Origin: Brachynemurus nebulosus
Taxonomy: Eukaryota > Arthropoda > Insecta > Neuroptera > Myrmeleontidae
Direction of reading: 5' to 3'
Length of the DNA stretch: 64,000 nt
NCBI GenBank assembly: GCA_035578155.1
Contig: JAPWDM010000007.1
Span: 30,540,413 to 30,604,412, forward strand
The notes under the pieces are model-generated. The model was not told the origin of the DNA. It saw nothing but the letters and a program-made list of their open reading frames with translations, and did not search any database. Each line of letters starts with the position of its first letter. Position 1 is the stretch's first letter. Position numbers and translations under genes: made by a program. Below, piece after piece: positions 25,689 to 38,376 of the stretch.

Positions 25689-28262
25689 ATGTTGCACATA
25701 AAACTGACGACACTCTATATGTGCTTATTATGGATTCAAATCAGTTCTGTAACGGCAAGGCCACGTTCAAACGGCGCACCACAAAATGGCTCACCACAAT
25801 CAGTGGCATTAGGTGAAATATTAGGTGGCAACACAAAGTCCACACAAGAGTCATCCTCATCGGCACCGGCTGGTGAACCCAGTTGCGAACAATTGAGAGC
25901 CATGTGGCGATTTTCAAAACGACAGTCGCGCGCTGCTGAAATCACTAACGAGATACCGTCGTATCGCGACCCATTCACCAACAACATATGGCAGGCCCCG
26001 TACGAGTCGTACGCCCGATCAAGAAGCATGGGCGGGTAAGTAAGCAAACTTAACAGCAATAATATCACCTTGTGTTTACAGATTCAGAGTTAGAAACTAA
26101 AAATAAACAAAAAAAAAAACATATTTTTAATGATTTTTTCTAAAGAAAACTTTGTATGCAATCGATATGAAACTTTTTATATGAAAAATTGTACATTCCT
26201 TTTGCCCGATAACGATGTATTTTTTCAATTTTTTTTGTTTTTTGAAACGAGGCCCTTCCTAGGGATGATCGATATTCATCGATGGTAGAAAAACATCGAT
26301 GTTTAGGGGGAAAACATCGATGTTATGTCCTCGATAACATCGACACATCGATGTTACGAGAATAATATCGAAACACCGATATTACTTTAAGCTATCCAGT
26401 AGTTAAAAAGTCCTGTAGCTGATTTAAAACAAGATCCATTACTTTTATGGCAAGTTCTAGGATCCACTTATCCAAACTTGAAAAAAATTGCTATTAAATA
26501 TTTGTGTTTCACAGCAACTTCAACAGCTTCAGAGAGACTTTCTTCAAAAGCTGGGCAGCATTTGTATCAACAAAGGAACAGATTAAAAGGGAAACTTCTA
26601 ACAAAGTGACTTTTTTTGCCCAGTGTACCAAATAAATACTGGCAATGTTAATTTTTAATAAATAAAATAATAGATTATAATGGTTGTTTATTTTGCTACA
26701 TAAACATCGATGTTTTCGAACATCGATGTCTTTCTTTCGATATATATCGTATATCGATACTCTTGAGTCGATGTTAACATCGATGTCAACATCGATGTTT
26801 TTCTAATATCGATCATCCCTAGTCCTTCCATTTCTTTTAAATAAATTAGAAAATATGACTTATGAAAAATTGGGAACACAAGGTGGTTATTAGCTTTTAA
26901 ATTTTTGAACCCACACGTGTAATTAAAGTTTCTATACTTTGCTTATAGATTAAGAGTTGGCTATCGAAATGCTTATCGACCGGTTTATGGCCGAATCGTT
27001 CACAAGGCCCCGAAAGCACGTTTAATCAGTCGCCCGGAACGAAATCGAGCTTTTGAAGAGGTGATTCGTCTATATGGCAACTCACCTCACAGCGGTTACA
27101 CAATGATTGGACGTCGCCCCACACAATTTCGACTCCCGGGTGGCTACGTGGGACGTCACATGAACACCCCACCGCATAGTGGCAGTTTTCAACATTTAAA
27201 AGTAATTTACGACTAAAATCGAATGTACAGTTACCAAACCAAACAATAATTCTCATCTTCATCTTCATCTAGGAGTTAATTCGCACGGAACGCGCCCGTG
27301 AACTACAACAGCAACGTATGGCCGAAGAAATGGCCGCCCGTGCCGCCGTATTGAAAGCCTCCTCGGCCGGTAACCCGGACGAGACGAGACGTCACTACGC
27401 CAAATATACATACGAAGGTGTCCAAGACGACGACACCAGCGCCGATGAGGCATCAATGCGCGACTACATGATGGTCGGATTGCAATCGGGCAGCAACGGT
27501 GACTCAAACAACGCGCCAATACTCACATTCCCAGATCCCGTGGCCCCACCAGCGTCATTAATTCGTTCCAGCAATGCTCGACTGTACGACAAACTTGACG
27601 ACGAAGAACCGTACTTTGAGTCAGATTTCAGTGTAAGTACCAAATACTGAGTACCATAAAATCGGCCAACATTGCCTAAATTTTCGATTATTTGAATAAA
27701 ATGATAAAAATCTTTGATCTGATTAATAAATAAACTTGCCAGAGACTTAAAAATTACTAGTCAAAAATAAAAATGAAAAAGACAGTAATAGGTTAGTATA
27801 TTAACGAATTAATAACTCTATCAATCAACGTTTTTTACTATACCCCTGTTTTTTGACACTTTGTTATTAATTCCAAGTAATATCTAGTAAAAGAAGACGT
27901 AGTAGATTGGAAATTTCGGACAGTTGATATAGTTGCAACATACTTATGTTAAAATGAAATGTTTTTACCGTTTTTGTATTAGCCGTACTGGACTCTAACT
28001 TGGCCTAACGACGTAAACGTATTATCCGATAATGCGCGAATTAATAAATGTGAGTATTTACCACATGAACTAAAAAAAAAACAATAACCACTAATTTGAA
28101 GAAATGGCGGCTACCAGTGTCAAAAAAATTAATATATAACGCTGGTAGTTTATTAGGAATACCTATGCCTGCCACTAAAAAAAAGGCTGCAGACAAAGTT
28201 GGCTGATTTACGGTACCCAACCCGTTTGTTTCAATTGAGTTAACTATTTTTGCCCTTACAGG
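25689..28262 (+). CDS. Secreted protein of unknown function, 5 exons, 342 aa
   Basis: My model joins 25689-26035, 26949-27201, 27273-27632, 27983-28049 and 28261-28262. All introns are GT-AG and the phases agree. The last junction splits a TGA stop (T at 28049, GA at 28261). If the last donor is skipped, the frame instead runs about 12 more codons to a TAA near 28086. The start ATG directly follows a tttttag that could itself be an acceptor, so a 5' non-coding exon may lie upstream. Residues 1-23 form a signal peptide (MLHIKLTTLYMCLLWIQISS then VTARP). A Ser/Gly/Pro-rich stretch follows, then SCEQLRAMWRFSKRQSR (about 65-81) with a basic site that could be a convertase site. The middle is Arg/Tyr/Gly-rich (YRPVYGRIVHKAP, GGYVGRHMNTPPHSG), followed by an Arg/Glu/Ala helix in exon 3 (ELIRTERARELQQQRMAEEM) and an acidic tail. 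There is no transmembrane segment after the signal, and only one cysteine beyond it. I do not recognise the family. It could be a neuropeptide or prohormone precursor or an extracellular matrix protein. The coding structure is well supported; the function is unknown. Confidence 0.78.
26260..26821. mobile_element. hAT element remnant in intron 1 of the 25.7-kb gene
   Basis: A 562-bp element with perfect 17-bp inverted ends TAGGGATGATCGATATT, flanked by GCCCTTCC (26252-26259) and GTCCTTCC (26822-26829), an 8-bp duplication with one mismatch. Near both ends there are many ACATCGATGTT-type palindromes (26289-26350 and 26703-26812), likely subterminal transposase-binding repeats. The centre keeps the 3' end of a transposase gene. 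It fills more than half of the 913-bp intron. Confidence 0.88.
26421..26651 (+). pseudogene. hAT transposase C-terminal dimerisation domain, broken
   Basis: The frame reads DLKQDPLLLWQVLGSTYPNL, KKIAIKYLCFTATSTASERL, SSKAGQHLYQQRNRLKGKLL and then TK, matching the hAT dimerisation pattern (DPL-WW…YP-L…A-KYL-I-ATS--SER-FS-AG…-RNRL…). An in-frame TGA at 26607 precedes the family's usual ending (LFLPSVPNKYW), and nothing of the catalytic core remains. It cannot encode a working transposase. Confidence 0.85.
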
Positions 28263-28300
28263 ATAATGTCGAAAGTTTATAAACTAACCGGACAATCACA

Positions 28301-28319
28301 AATAAATAGTTCTAATAAA
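28301..28319 (+). other. Poly(A) signals of the 25.7-kb gene
   Basis: Two AATAAA hexamers (28301-28306 and 28314-28319) lie about 40-55 bases after the predicted split stop codon. This fits the transcript ending here and supports the model with the fifth exon. Confidence 0.45.
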
Positions 28320-31300
28320 ACATTAACACTTTGCCAAAAATTTTGACAACTAAAATTTTCAATTTCGAAATGTATATAAAAAAAATTGAAAAAAAAAACT
28401 GCATTGCTTTTTAAAATTTTTATCTGAAAACAAAGAAATTTTAAAGAGAACTTTTAAATTTAATTGTTTCAAATGAAAACTATTGTAATGGATTCTTAAA
28501 ATGTAACAAAGAAAGAAATTTTCAACGTACCTGAAAAAAATAATTTACAGTCAAACCTAGATTGATCTATACAAAAGTAATTCAGCTAGAATTCCAAACG
28601 GTTATGAAACAGGACTGTCACTTAAACTACTATAACTAACTTGATCCTACAAAAACTACATATATAACCTGACATTCTATACACAACAATAAAACCCTTT
28701 CAAGCTTTTTGTAGACTGTCTTAAAAAGAAAGACAAAATTATTTATTTAAATTACCATTGTGCTATTTGTACTAATTTTAACATTTACTATAGTATTGAT
28801 AAGTACTAAAAAAAAGACCTAGATCAGCAATTTTCAAAAAACCGAATCAATTGCTAATAAAATTAGAAAATAGACTAAAAAAATAACATTCCAACTGCAA
28901 GAATTTTGCCATTCTGCAGCTTATTAGCGTTATTGTAACCCAGAATACATATTTTTTAAGAATTCTTGTTGGAAAAAAGAGGAAAAACATTTTTCAAAAC
29001 ACTCCACCTGAAAATTGCTGATCTACCGCCAAAAAAAAAAAAATCAAAAAAAAATTCTCAAACTTCTGAAGCTTAAAAAAACTATAAATCATTTTGAGAC
29101 GTCAATTACTCAATGAAAGGAAATATTCTAAAAACTCTTTTAGAAAATATTTAGGGAAAAAGACAATATTTTATAACTGTATTGTGGTAACACAATGGCG
29201 TACCGTAAATGTAATTTATGTAAATTGCCCCCCACAAAAAAAAAAAATCGATTCAGTTGTAAAAGTCACATATCATTAAAAAAAAATAAATAAACATTTA
29301 AAAAACCAAATTTAACGTAATTTTTAGACAATAACTATTTGAAAGTATTAAATATTATGCAAAAAAAAATATATGTCTATTAAAATAAATGTTCTTCAAG
29401 ATATTTTTCGTACTAAAAAATATTTTACACTGCAAAAGAAAATCCAGTTTTTGACAATAATTTAAAACGTGTTTTTTGAAAACAAAATTATCTTCTACAA
29501 AGGAAACCTAATTTTTGAATATTTTTTATTCAGTGTTTGAAATGTATATTTAAAAAAAAAATTGTTAATCTTAGTCCGTTTGACGAGACAAAAAATTATT
29601 GCTAAGGAATTCCAAAAAAAAGAAAAAAAAAATTTTAAAAAAAAATGAAAAAAATGTGCTTCTACATCAGACAATAAAAACATAAAGATGACATTTTTAA
29701 AAAATATATATTTAAATAAAATTAAGATAGTAAAATATATCATATATACAAAAAATATATATATTTATTTAATTAATTGCTAATATCGGTATTTTAATAT
29801 TGGTCAAATTTGTAAAATGTCCTTCTAATGTGTACGTCTTGAAACAAAAGAAAGATTTTAAACCGTTTAATCCCCATTTTAAGTTATTCACCCGTACATA
29901 AAAAGTAGATTTTCCATTCCAAAAATAAAATGAAAAGACAAAACCGCATATCGATTCATATCAATTTTAAATTCAAAAATTTCTAGCGGGTAGTTACGCA
30001 CATGCGTTTAATTTTGATATAAAATATGTATTATTCTATTATATTGTTATAAAATTGTTGTTTAAAAATATTTCACTGTAAATGTCAACTACCGAAGTGC
30101 TTACGTCACATTCAAATTTCATTTCAATTAAAATTTCGTTTCCAAATCTCAAAAACGACTATGAGCCCAACAATGACGTAATCACATTAGTAGCACGCAA
30201 CGGTGGAGGTATCGGGGACTATACATAGAGTTGATTTCCATCAGGCTCACCGCTGAATGCGTAACAGGTGTAGTAACAATGAACACTGTGTTACAATTGT
30301 CATACACTACAGACATCTATGCTTTATCACTGGAAAAATGAAAATAACCCCGATCGGTTTGAATTTCAATTTGAAAAATAGTAAATAAGTGAAATGTTAG
30401 AATTTAACATATCATTAAATTATGTTTATGGAAAATCTACTTAACTAAAAACAAAAACTGAATGTTTAACTAACTAAATAAAAATGTCAATTTTTCAATG
30501 AAAATGTTTTCCCTCTTTTTTCTCAAAAAAATGTTTCTGCTAGAAAATTAAAGAAAGATCAGTGTTCTATTTTGATGTAAACAATTGAAGATATTTTGTT
30601 AATGGTTTAACGAGTATTATGGATCTGACAATACCTAACACTTAAGTATGTCTTAAATCATATGTATTTCTAATATAACACGCAAAAGTACGTCAAATTT
30701 AATGTATTTGAAAAAGAAATTAATAAATCAAAATAAATATGGTGTTAGTTTAGTATGATTATTGCATTATTCTCGTATATTTTTCAAAATTAAACACCCT
30801 CCTCTGTCCTGGTCCTAGTCCTAGTCTACTATCAACATACTTAAGCAACTAATGCCATGTTTACACGGGCTTAGTACTCGCAACTTGTACATCGAAACAG
30901 TACTAAGCAGACGTAAAATAAATACCCCCCCCCTACCATTCTGTGTTCTCGCTAATTGTCGAATGCACCATTTGAATGTACATACCATTGTGTTACAAAT
31001 ACGTTAAGAGATAAAAGCAGAAAATGAAATGACTGATGGGTTGACTTTAATGGCTGTCAGATAGAGTCGGAATTAATAGAAATATAAGAATGGTTTAAGA
31101 GTAGAATACCATAATTATTGAATCATAGTTTTTCCTTTAGTTTTTACTGTTTCATGAAATCAGCAGTGTCGTTCGAAAGCTATTACTTATGGAGATACTG
31201 CAAGAATTCATTCTTAGTTGCGAGCCTCTAATCAGAAATTTAATTCTATACAAAAACAGTGTATAAAACAAAGCCCAAAAAAATTTTTTTTCCTATTTTA

Positions 31301-33168
31301 AAAAAAAAAAAAAAAAAGTTTAAAATGACGATAACTCTATAATCACCGACCAACATTTGGACGCCATAATACATATACAAAAAGTCCGAGACAAAAGTTC
31401 AGATCCAAAACATTTCCCTTCGGATTTTCGTTTTTCTGGGCTCCTTAAACTCCAAAATATAAAGATCTGCTATAGCTCCACTATGTAACGTGTATGCCAT
31501 AAATATTCAATGCAAGAACTAAAAAATTGAATCAGTCTTGACGTTCGGTCACGGTTTACCTTAGCCCATTTTTGATTCACCCATTTTCGATGAGTAATTT
31601 CGAATGAGGCGTCACATAGGCTACGATATTCTTTTTTTTCTCGAATATTAAATACACTTGTCAAAAAACAAAATAGTTTATTCGTGAGTGTCAACGACTT
31701 AAACGTCTTGTGAATGTTCAAATGTGTCTAAACTTGCATCGACACTCGAATTTACAAAGGTATAATGTGTGTGTGTGTGTGTGTGTGACAATATCTGAGT
31801 ATTTTTAGGCGTCTAATTCGATTTTTAGAGGGCTTAACTCCTCCAAGTCCCTACATAACTTCGTCCATGTTTTTACTATAAATAGATATTCTAGAAATTT
31901 AGAAAATGAAATCTTTTGAAAGACGTCCTAATTTCACTTACATCCTTTTTAGCCTAAAAATCCTAATTTTCAGCAATTAACTTACTCAAGTATTAAGTGA
32001 ACGAATTCTTTAAAAGTGCTTTTTGCTGTTTCTCCAACTAGATGCGTATAATAGACGGCATTTATTTCAGAAACTTATGATAGGTTGATGTTAACAATTA
32101 CATAAAAATTGTAGTTTTATGGATTCGCTGCAACAGGGAAACATTATCTTTGTGGATAAAAGATTCAATATACAAGACTTCGTGTATTGCGACAGTATTG
32201 GTTCGGGTCTTAGTACCTTGACTTGTTTGTAGAACCTCAGAAATTTCATTTTTTTAAGTTTATTTTCAAAGTTGCAACACACACTTTTGGCTGTTAGAGT
32301 GTTTAACAATTTGAAATTAAAAAAACTACTGATGCTTAACTTTTGTTTTTCCCGTCTGGAAGTCATAAAGTCCCAAGTTTTAAGACGTGGCTACCATGGC
32401 CTCTCTACGGGCCTGTTGACCAGCTGAAAGGAAAAGAGTGGAAGTCAAACTCAACTTCATCAAAAAAAATTTTGCCAACTTGAATTTTTTTCGTCCTTTA
32501 AAATGATTACTTAACAACTTAAGGATTTTTGGTTTCTAAAATACGGGAACACTGTTTTCTTCTGTACTGAAATGAATTATCTCAATTTTAAAATTTTTTA
32601 GGATATTTTAAAATTGATGAAGATATTACGAATACTAACAAACACAGATCCTAGGTGGTGGTCAGGAGGATCATGACCCCCTGCAGGAAGAACAAATTAA
32701 ATTTTAGGTCAAATAATAGATTTTGCATCAAATAGATTCAGTACTAATTTTTTGATGCTAGTTTAAAAGATAAGAACTTTCAAATAATTTACGTATATTC
32801 GATTGAAATCGTGCGACGTCGTCAATTGTCGAAAATTCGAAACAAAACAAAGACAAAATATAGTGCGAGGATTGCGATTGAAAACAGAATAAGATTGTTA
32901 TTGTCTTTATTCATCGCACATTTACATCTTGTTTTTTTTTTTTATCTTTTTTACTTGTAAGTGATTCACAATTGATTTTTAAAATTTTTTTTATTATTTT
33001 TTATTTTTAGATATTGAAAAATATCCATTTTTAATAAGTAATTATGATACAGTGATAATAAGTTTGTAATAACATTAAAAGTAATTTCTCACATTTCACC
33101 TAAAAATTTGTCTTGATCCTCTTTGTAAAATCTTCTTGATAAAATATATTAACTTTTTTTGATAACAT
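28320..33168. other. Gene-free AT-rich DNA, 4.8 kb
   Basis: Long A- and T-runs, a (TG)n microsatellite and no supported exon. The short frames are all low complexity. Confidence 0.55.
31766..31787. repeat. (TG)n microsatellite
   Basis: Eleven uninterrupted TG units in otherwise unique AT-rich DNA. Confidence 0.92.
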
Positions 33169-33174
33169 TTTATT
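33169..33174 (-). other. Poly(A) signal of the 33-35 kb gene
   Basis: AATAAA on the minus strand, about 108 bases downstream of the TAA stop at 33282. It is the first such hexamer after the stop. Confidence 0.4.
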
Positions 33175-33281
33175 CAGAAACATGTTTCCCCCACCGATCG
33201 TATCTGTCCCCGGCCCCCTGCCCCCCGACAAAAAGAAAGAACAGTTATATGTTGTGATTAAAAAGTGATTTTGTTTGAATT

Positions 33282-35542
33282 TTAAATGTTTCGTCGATTC
33301 ATGATGTATGGCGAATAAGAGAGGCGACGTTTCGCAATGTCTAACACATTCTCAACACAAACAGCACTACGCGGACACACGTTCTCATTGGCCAACTGGT
33401 ACATTTGCGACGACTGGTTGTCACGGAGCGCGTTCAACGCGTAGTTAGCACGTCGCCGGCACTGGGTTTCCCCGAAACAAGCGTGTTCACTTTCGGCGAC
33501 AAACATGTAGTAGCAAGCCAAATCGGAATTGGCGTTGTCGACCAAATTTTGTTGGGTATTGCCGCTGCCGTTCGTGTCGTCTTCAATACCCTTCAAACAG
33601 TTTGGGAAAAAAAAATGGTTAGAGTGAGATGAGGTGATTTGACTTCGAGGTATTTAGAAAACTTACACAGAGAGTGCACACTTGATGTAACATACACAAC
33701 GGCTGTACCAACTGTTCGCCGGCTTTGATAGCAAGATGATTACACTGACGCTCAATTGCTTCAAGGACCTCACAATCATCAGTCGATCCAGAATCACCTG
33801 CAACCACCCAATTTTTAGAGAATTATTTTTTTCATTTTCAAAATTTCCTTTGATATTTTACCTGTAATTTGAGAAATACTATTATCACCCTCCTTGTTGG
33901 TGTTATCTTTTTTCACTGGGACGCCATTTAATTCGTCCGATGTCGAGGTGGTGGTTTCATGGTTATCACCAGTTTTACCGGTTCCGAGATCATCGTCCGT
34001 TTCCAGTATGTCAAAGTCACCGTTCAGTTGTTGCGTTTTTAGTTTCTGTCGTTGCTCGGCAATGCTTTTTTTGAACTCGCCAAGGGCCCGTCGCATCTTC
34101 TCGAGACTATAAACAGCGGCCAATCGTGACATGACTTTGTCTTTAATGTCTTGAATTTCTTTTGAGTCGGTCTCGCCTTCGTGGGCCCCCGTGTATTTGA
34201 GCGCCTCGTCAATGATCATGTCTTCAATGTTTTTTAATTTATTCTTGATTGCATCCAGTTTTGTTTCGTCACGACGTTGTTTCTGTTCCCTGGTTTCGGA
34301 CAAACTGGCATCGTTTGCATTATCGTTGTTGGTGGTAACTTTTTTCAAGGTGTTTTTGTAGCGTTCCACGAGCCAGTTGTCGTCCGTTTCTGTGGGTGTT
34401 GTTTCCAATGTGATTTTTTTGTTGCGTTTATCAATTCCAAAATAATTGGACCAGTCAATGGACTTCTTTTTGATTTCAATTCGATCTTTATCTTGACTTG
34501 GTGGAACATATTCGTATTTCTTTTCACTTTTTTTGGTCTTTGCAGTCATATTCTTCTTTTCCCCAGTTTTACTGTCAGTAACTTTTTTGGATGTTTTGGT
34601 TTTTTTATTGGCATCGTTATTATTTGTGACCTTCTTGTCTAAATCTTTCGATCCGAAAATATTACTCAAATCTCGTTCAATTTTCGGATCAGTTTTTGGT
34701 TGTTCACTTGGTGATGATTTTGAGGCATAATTACTGCTTCGTTTCGTTACGGGAAATCGTTTTTTCATAACAATATTATCTGAGTGCATGAAAGGTAAGC
34801 GTAGGCCACTTTCACGACCACGTTTGTATAGAAATCGTTTGCGGGTCATCAAATTCGGTTCACCATCTGGATACATGTTACCGTATCGTTCCGCCAATCT
34901 TTGAGCGCGACGTTGCTCAGCCAATTTTTTCTCGGCTTTGTAACGTTCCCAATATTCTTGTAACAGATTGGCATATTCTAGTTCGTTTTCCAGGTCGACA
35001 TCCGGTTCTTCGCTCTCCGAATTCTTTGAAAACATATATTCATTCTTGTTCGGTTTGGCAAGACGTTCCCGAAATACTGATAATGCTTTCCGTTTCAAAT
35101 TAATCGCTTTTGGGGCTTCCTCTTCCATACCATCTTCGCCACCATAGTCTAAATACTTATCCGGATAGTTCGGTCGTGAGTTGTAGAACACTTCGTAAGG
35201 TAAAGTTAGTTCATCATCTGTGATTAAAAAAAAAAAACAAACATTTCAAAAAACTATTTCAGTACCTAACGTGAAATTATTTTGCTTTATACCTGAATCT
35301 AATGATCGCAAATATTCTAAATCATTTGGGTAGTTTTGATTGCGTTCTTCGGAGAAATATGAGTGAGGTTGTTTAAGGAATATCGCCTCGTCTGACGGAT
35401 TCAACTCATTCTGTCGACGATAGATCATATCCAGTGCATCCTTTAATAATTCATTATTACTATCTGACGCCTGAACATATCGCTCATCTAATAACAGTAA
35501 CAGAGCCAATAACAACGGTACTAAAAGCACCCGATGGACCAT
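33282..35542 (-). CDS. Secreted Lys-rich precursor with ten-cysteine C-terminal domain, 4 exons, 681 aa
   Basis: Exons in transcript order are 35542-35293, 35217-33862, 33797-33667 and 33590-33282. Each junction is GT-AG and keeps the frame. The ATG at 35542 opens a classic signal peptide (VHRVLLVPLLLALLLLL, then a cut near VQASDS). Residues about 160-195 are a charged helix (LLQEYWERYKAEKKLAEQRR). A cluster of basic cleavage-like sites follows at about 209-243 (TRKR, YKR, MKKR, TKR), which would release short peptides. Residues about 245-540 are Lys/Asp/Thr-rich and mostly disordered, with a predicted coiled coil around 380-460. The C-terminal part (about 545-681) has ten cysteines spaced C-x9-C-x15-C-x5-C-x2-C, then C-x11-C-x5-C-x27-C-x5-C, an even number that suits five disulfides. 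I do not recognise the family by name. The layout suggests a processed prohormone or secreted ligand-like factor; this is inference. The exon structure is well supported. Confidence 0.82.
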
Positions 35543-38232
35543 AATTCACTACTTTCGAGTGATCTTCTATTTGCTCTAAAAATTTCACAAAATTTATTTG
35601 ATTCTACCAAATTTTGGAATTAATAATACAATATCCAAAAATAGATACGTCTCAATTATTTTTAACTAGTAGTGGCTCACGTAATCATTTTTTTTTTTTT
35701 TTGGCGAAAAAATGACAATGAAAGTCTCTCAAATATTAATTATTTAAAGTAAAAAAAAAAAATTAGGAAATTTGTTTATAAAATTCAACACAAACTTTTA
35801 GAACTAAAATATTTTACTTTTTTGAAAAATAAAACAAATATTTTTAACACTATAATATACACTTAACAATAGAAAAAAAATTAATCTAAATTATATTAGA
35901 AGCTAATGATCTAATATGAATCAACAGTTGTCTGTGAAAATCACTGAACATCATTCGATGAAAAATCATTAAAAACAAATTGAAAAAAAAAATCAAAAGA
36001 AAATTTGCGAAAATTCGAAAACAGCAAAGTAAAAACTAGTGTTTGATAGAATACAAAAAAAATACAGCAATGAACTGACTGAGATAAGATAACAGTGAAA
36101 AAGATAACATCGAAAGTACCATTTGTTTTGGACGAAACACAACGAAAAAGTAATGAAACACATGAAAAAACCAAAGAAAAATCGATGAAAATTTTTAAAA
36201 ATCGCAACATACAAACCTCTATTAATTTATTTCCTATTCTTGAAAAAAAATCAATCTCAAAATATATGATTTTCGAAAAATACTCTTAATCAAAAATATA
36301 TCTCGAATCAAATCAACAGCAAGTTCGCAATTGTAGCTTCATAGCAAAATGATATCTATATGAGTGTGATCCTTGCTATTATTATATCACGTCAAATAAA
36401 TGGGTTCGGACATGCGCATCGTCACCAACCGAACGGGATAAATCGATAAAGGAAAGGAGACGCCACCTACTCTACCCGATATCGGCCACGTTCTGTGGAA
36501 AGCCATTTAAATGATAACTTCATTCACACGTTGGAATGTATGATTTCCACATATACCCCCCGCCATTGCCCTCCCCCACCCCTTTTGTCACATGATCACC
36601 ATGATCGGAGGGAGGCAGCCGGCACGGTATCAGTTCACAAAAAAAGCGAAAAGTTCAAACTACATTCTTTACATTCAAGTTGACATATTTTACTTGATGA
36701 ATAATAATATATCGTAAATACATACCACAAAAACAGCAAACACATAAAACAACTTTGTTAAGGCGTTAAGCACAGACATAATATTATGTAATTATGTTTT
36801 TTACACATCAATTCGTGTTTTTCTAATTAAGAAAATTGACAGCTATTCTTAATTGTTTTTCCACTAAACAAATTGCGTTGTACAAAAAGTACACATGAAT
36901 GCATGGGTGGAAACGCCGGTAAGACCAGTGGCTTCTAAAATGGTTTCTATGGACCCCTGGCAGTTTGTAGAAACATAAAAAAACGTCCGGATGGGATGGT
37001 GAGGTTTGTAAGAGTCGCTAAGTCGCTTTAGGAAAAGTTTAATCCTGAAAATTATGAAAAACCTTAACTTAATCGTGTTCAACATACACTTGGTGAAATT
37101 TTCTTTAGTTTTATGCGTTAAATTAAATGACCCCAAAAACATTCGACGATACTTCGATTTTTACGATTTTGAATGATTTATTCATGCAGTTAATGACGTC
37201 ATTAAATAGAAAAATTTAATTTTTTATAAATAATTTAATTTGAGCCAGTTTTTTAATGGGAAGTTTCTATTTCTGCTGCTAAAATAACGAAATTTCATTA
37301 GTTTATGAAATATAATATTTTATCAAAATAAAAAAAAAAACTTAATTTCGCGTGGCCGTTAAAAGTACTTCATAGTTGTTACTTATTACTCGTTATAAAC
37401 GTTAACGAACCGTTTAACGACTTTAAAATTTAATTATTTTATTATTTATTAAAAACGGATCGTCTTTTCCTAGACTTGTAGAAAATTGATTTTCTTTATA
37501 TCATATTTTCATTTCAGGAATGTTGCGCGTCAAAATTTCCGATAAAATTCAAAGTATTTAAGACTGGCTAACAGTATAGCCATTTTTGGTTAGCGCATAT
37601 TAGAGATTAAGACTAATCACAAAAAAGTCTGCAAATTATTGTCGCAAATAATCACTAAAAAAACATTCCAATTTAATTACTGAGCGATCCCCATAGAGAT
37701 TCAGGCTTTTTTTGTACGTTTTCTAGATAAAAAAAAAAGTTATATGCTTGCGCCACTGACATGTGTTTAGGTGGTACAAAACATATCAATCAATAAATGA
37801 CTATGAAAAATTTAATTAAAGTGAACCAGTGATGAAATTAAAGAAAATTAATTAATAAACAATAATTGAGAATAAAATATTAATTGAGAACATTCTCTCG
37901 GTCCTCAAAGCAACTTGTTGCAAAATATATTAGTCCAAGAGTTGTTAAACATTTTATTTAGGAAGTTTTGTATCGGTTGAAATTTTTCAAAATAAAACGT
38001 TTATTATGAAATTCATCGAAATTGAATGACAGTTTTCGCTTTCGAAATAATATATATAGAACATTTACACCCACACTCTCCAAACGATTTCTTTGTTTAA
38101 AGATAAAAAATTTCTTTGATTTTTTCCCCCTTGAATCTGGTTGCATCTTCTTGTAAGTACTCTCAGGATATTGCGAAGTTGATCGTGTGAATTTTAAGGG
38201 TCCTTCGGTGTCAGGACCACTTCACGGCTTGT
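35543..38232. other. Intergenic region upstream of the 33-35 kb gene, with a GC-richer patch
   Basis: At about 36400-36640 the sequence becomes GC-richer (CCCCCCGCCATTGCCCTCCC, GGAGGGAGGCAGCCGGCACG). It lies 0.9-1.1 kb upstream of the start codon of the minus-strand gene and may hold its promoter or first non-coding exon. The rest is AT-rich. Confidence 0.45.
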
Positions 38233-38238
38233 TTTATT
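38233..38238 (-). other. Poly(A) signal of TPGS2
   Basis: AATAAA on the minus strand about 139 bases past the TGA stop. Plausible, but not unique in such AT-rich DNA. Confidence 0.35.
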
Positions 38239-38376
38239 GTTGAACATTCGGTGGAACTATTGAATTGTCTTTGGGAATAATTTTGTTTATTTGGGGAATT
38301 TGTGTTTTGTGTGGGATTTTCATACATAAATAAATCATACTGCACAATATACGAATGCAATTACTATATTTCTTTC

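Noticed and set aside
25736..26068. 110-residue minus-strand frame over exon 1 of the 25.7-kb gene
   Set aside because: Opposite-strand shadow; the plus strand has the signal peptide, the splice sites and the continuous gene.
27265..27519. 84-residue minus-strand frame rich in Arg and His
   Set aside because: Antisense shadow of exon 3 of the 25.7-kb gene.
34277..34642. 121-residue plus-strand frame rich in Phe and Val
   Set aside because: Antisense of the Lys-rich middle of the 33-35 kb precursor: Lys codons read backwards give Phe and Leu.
33815..35191. Single-exon 458-residue reading of the 33-35 kb gene
   Set aside because: It lacks the signal peptide exon and the cysteine-rich exons; splice sites at both ends extend it in phase.
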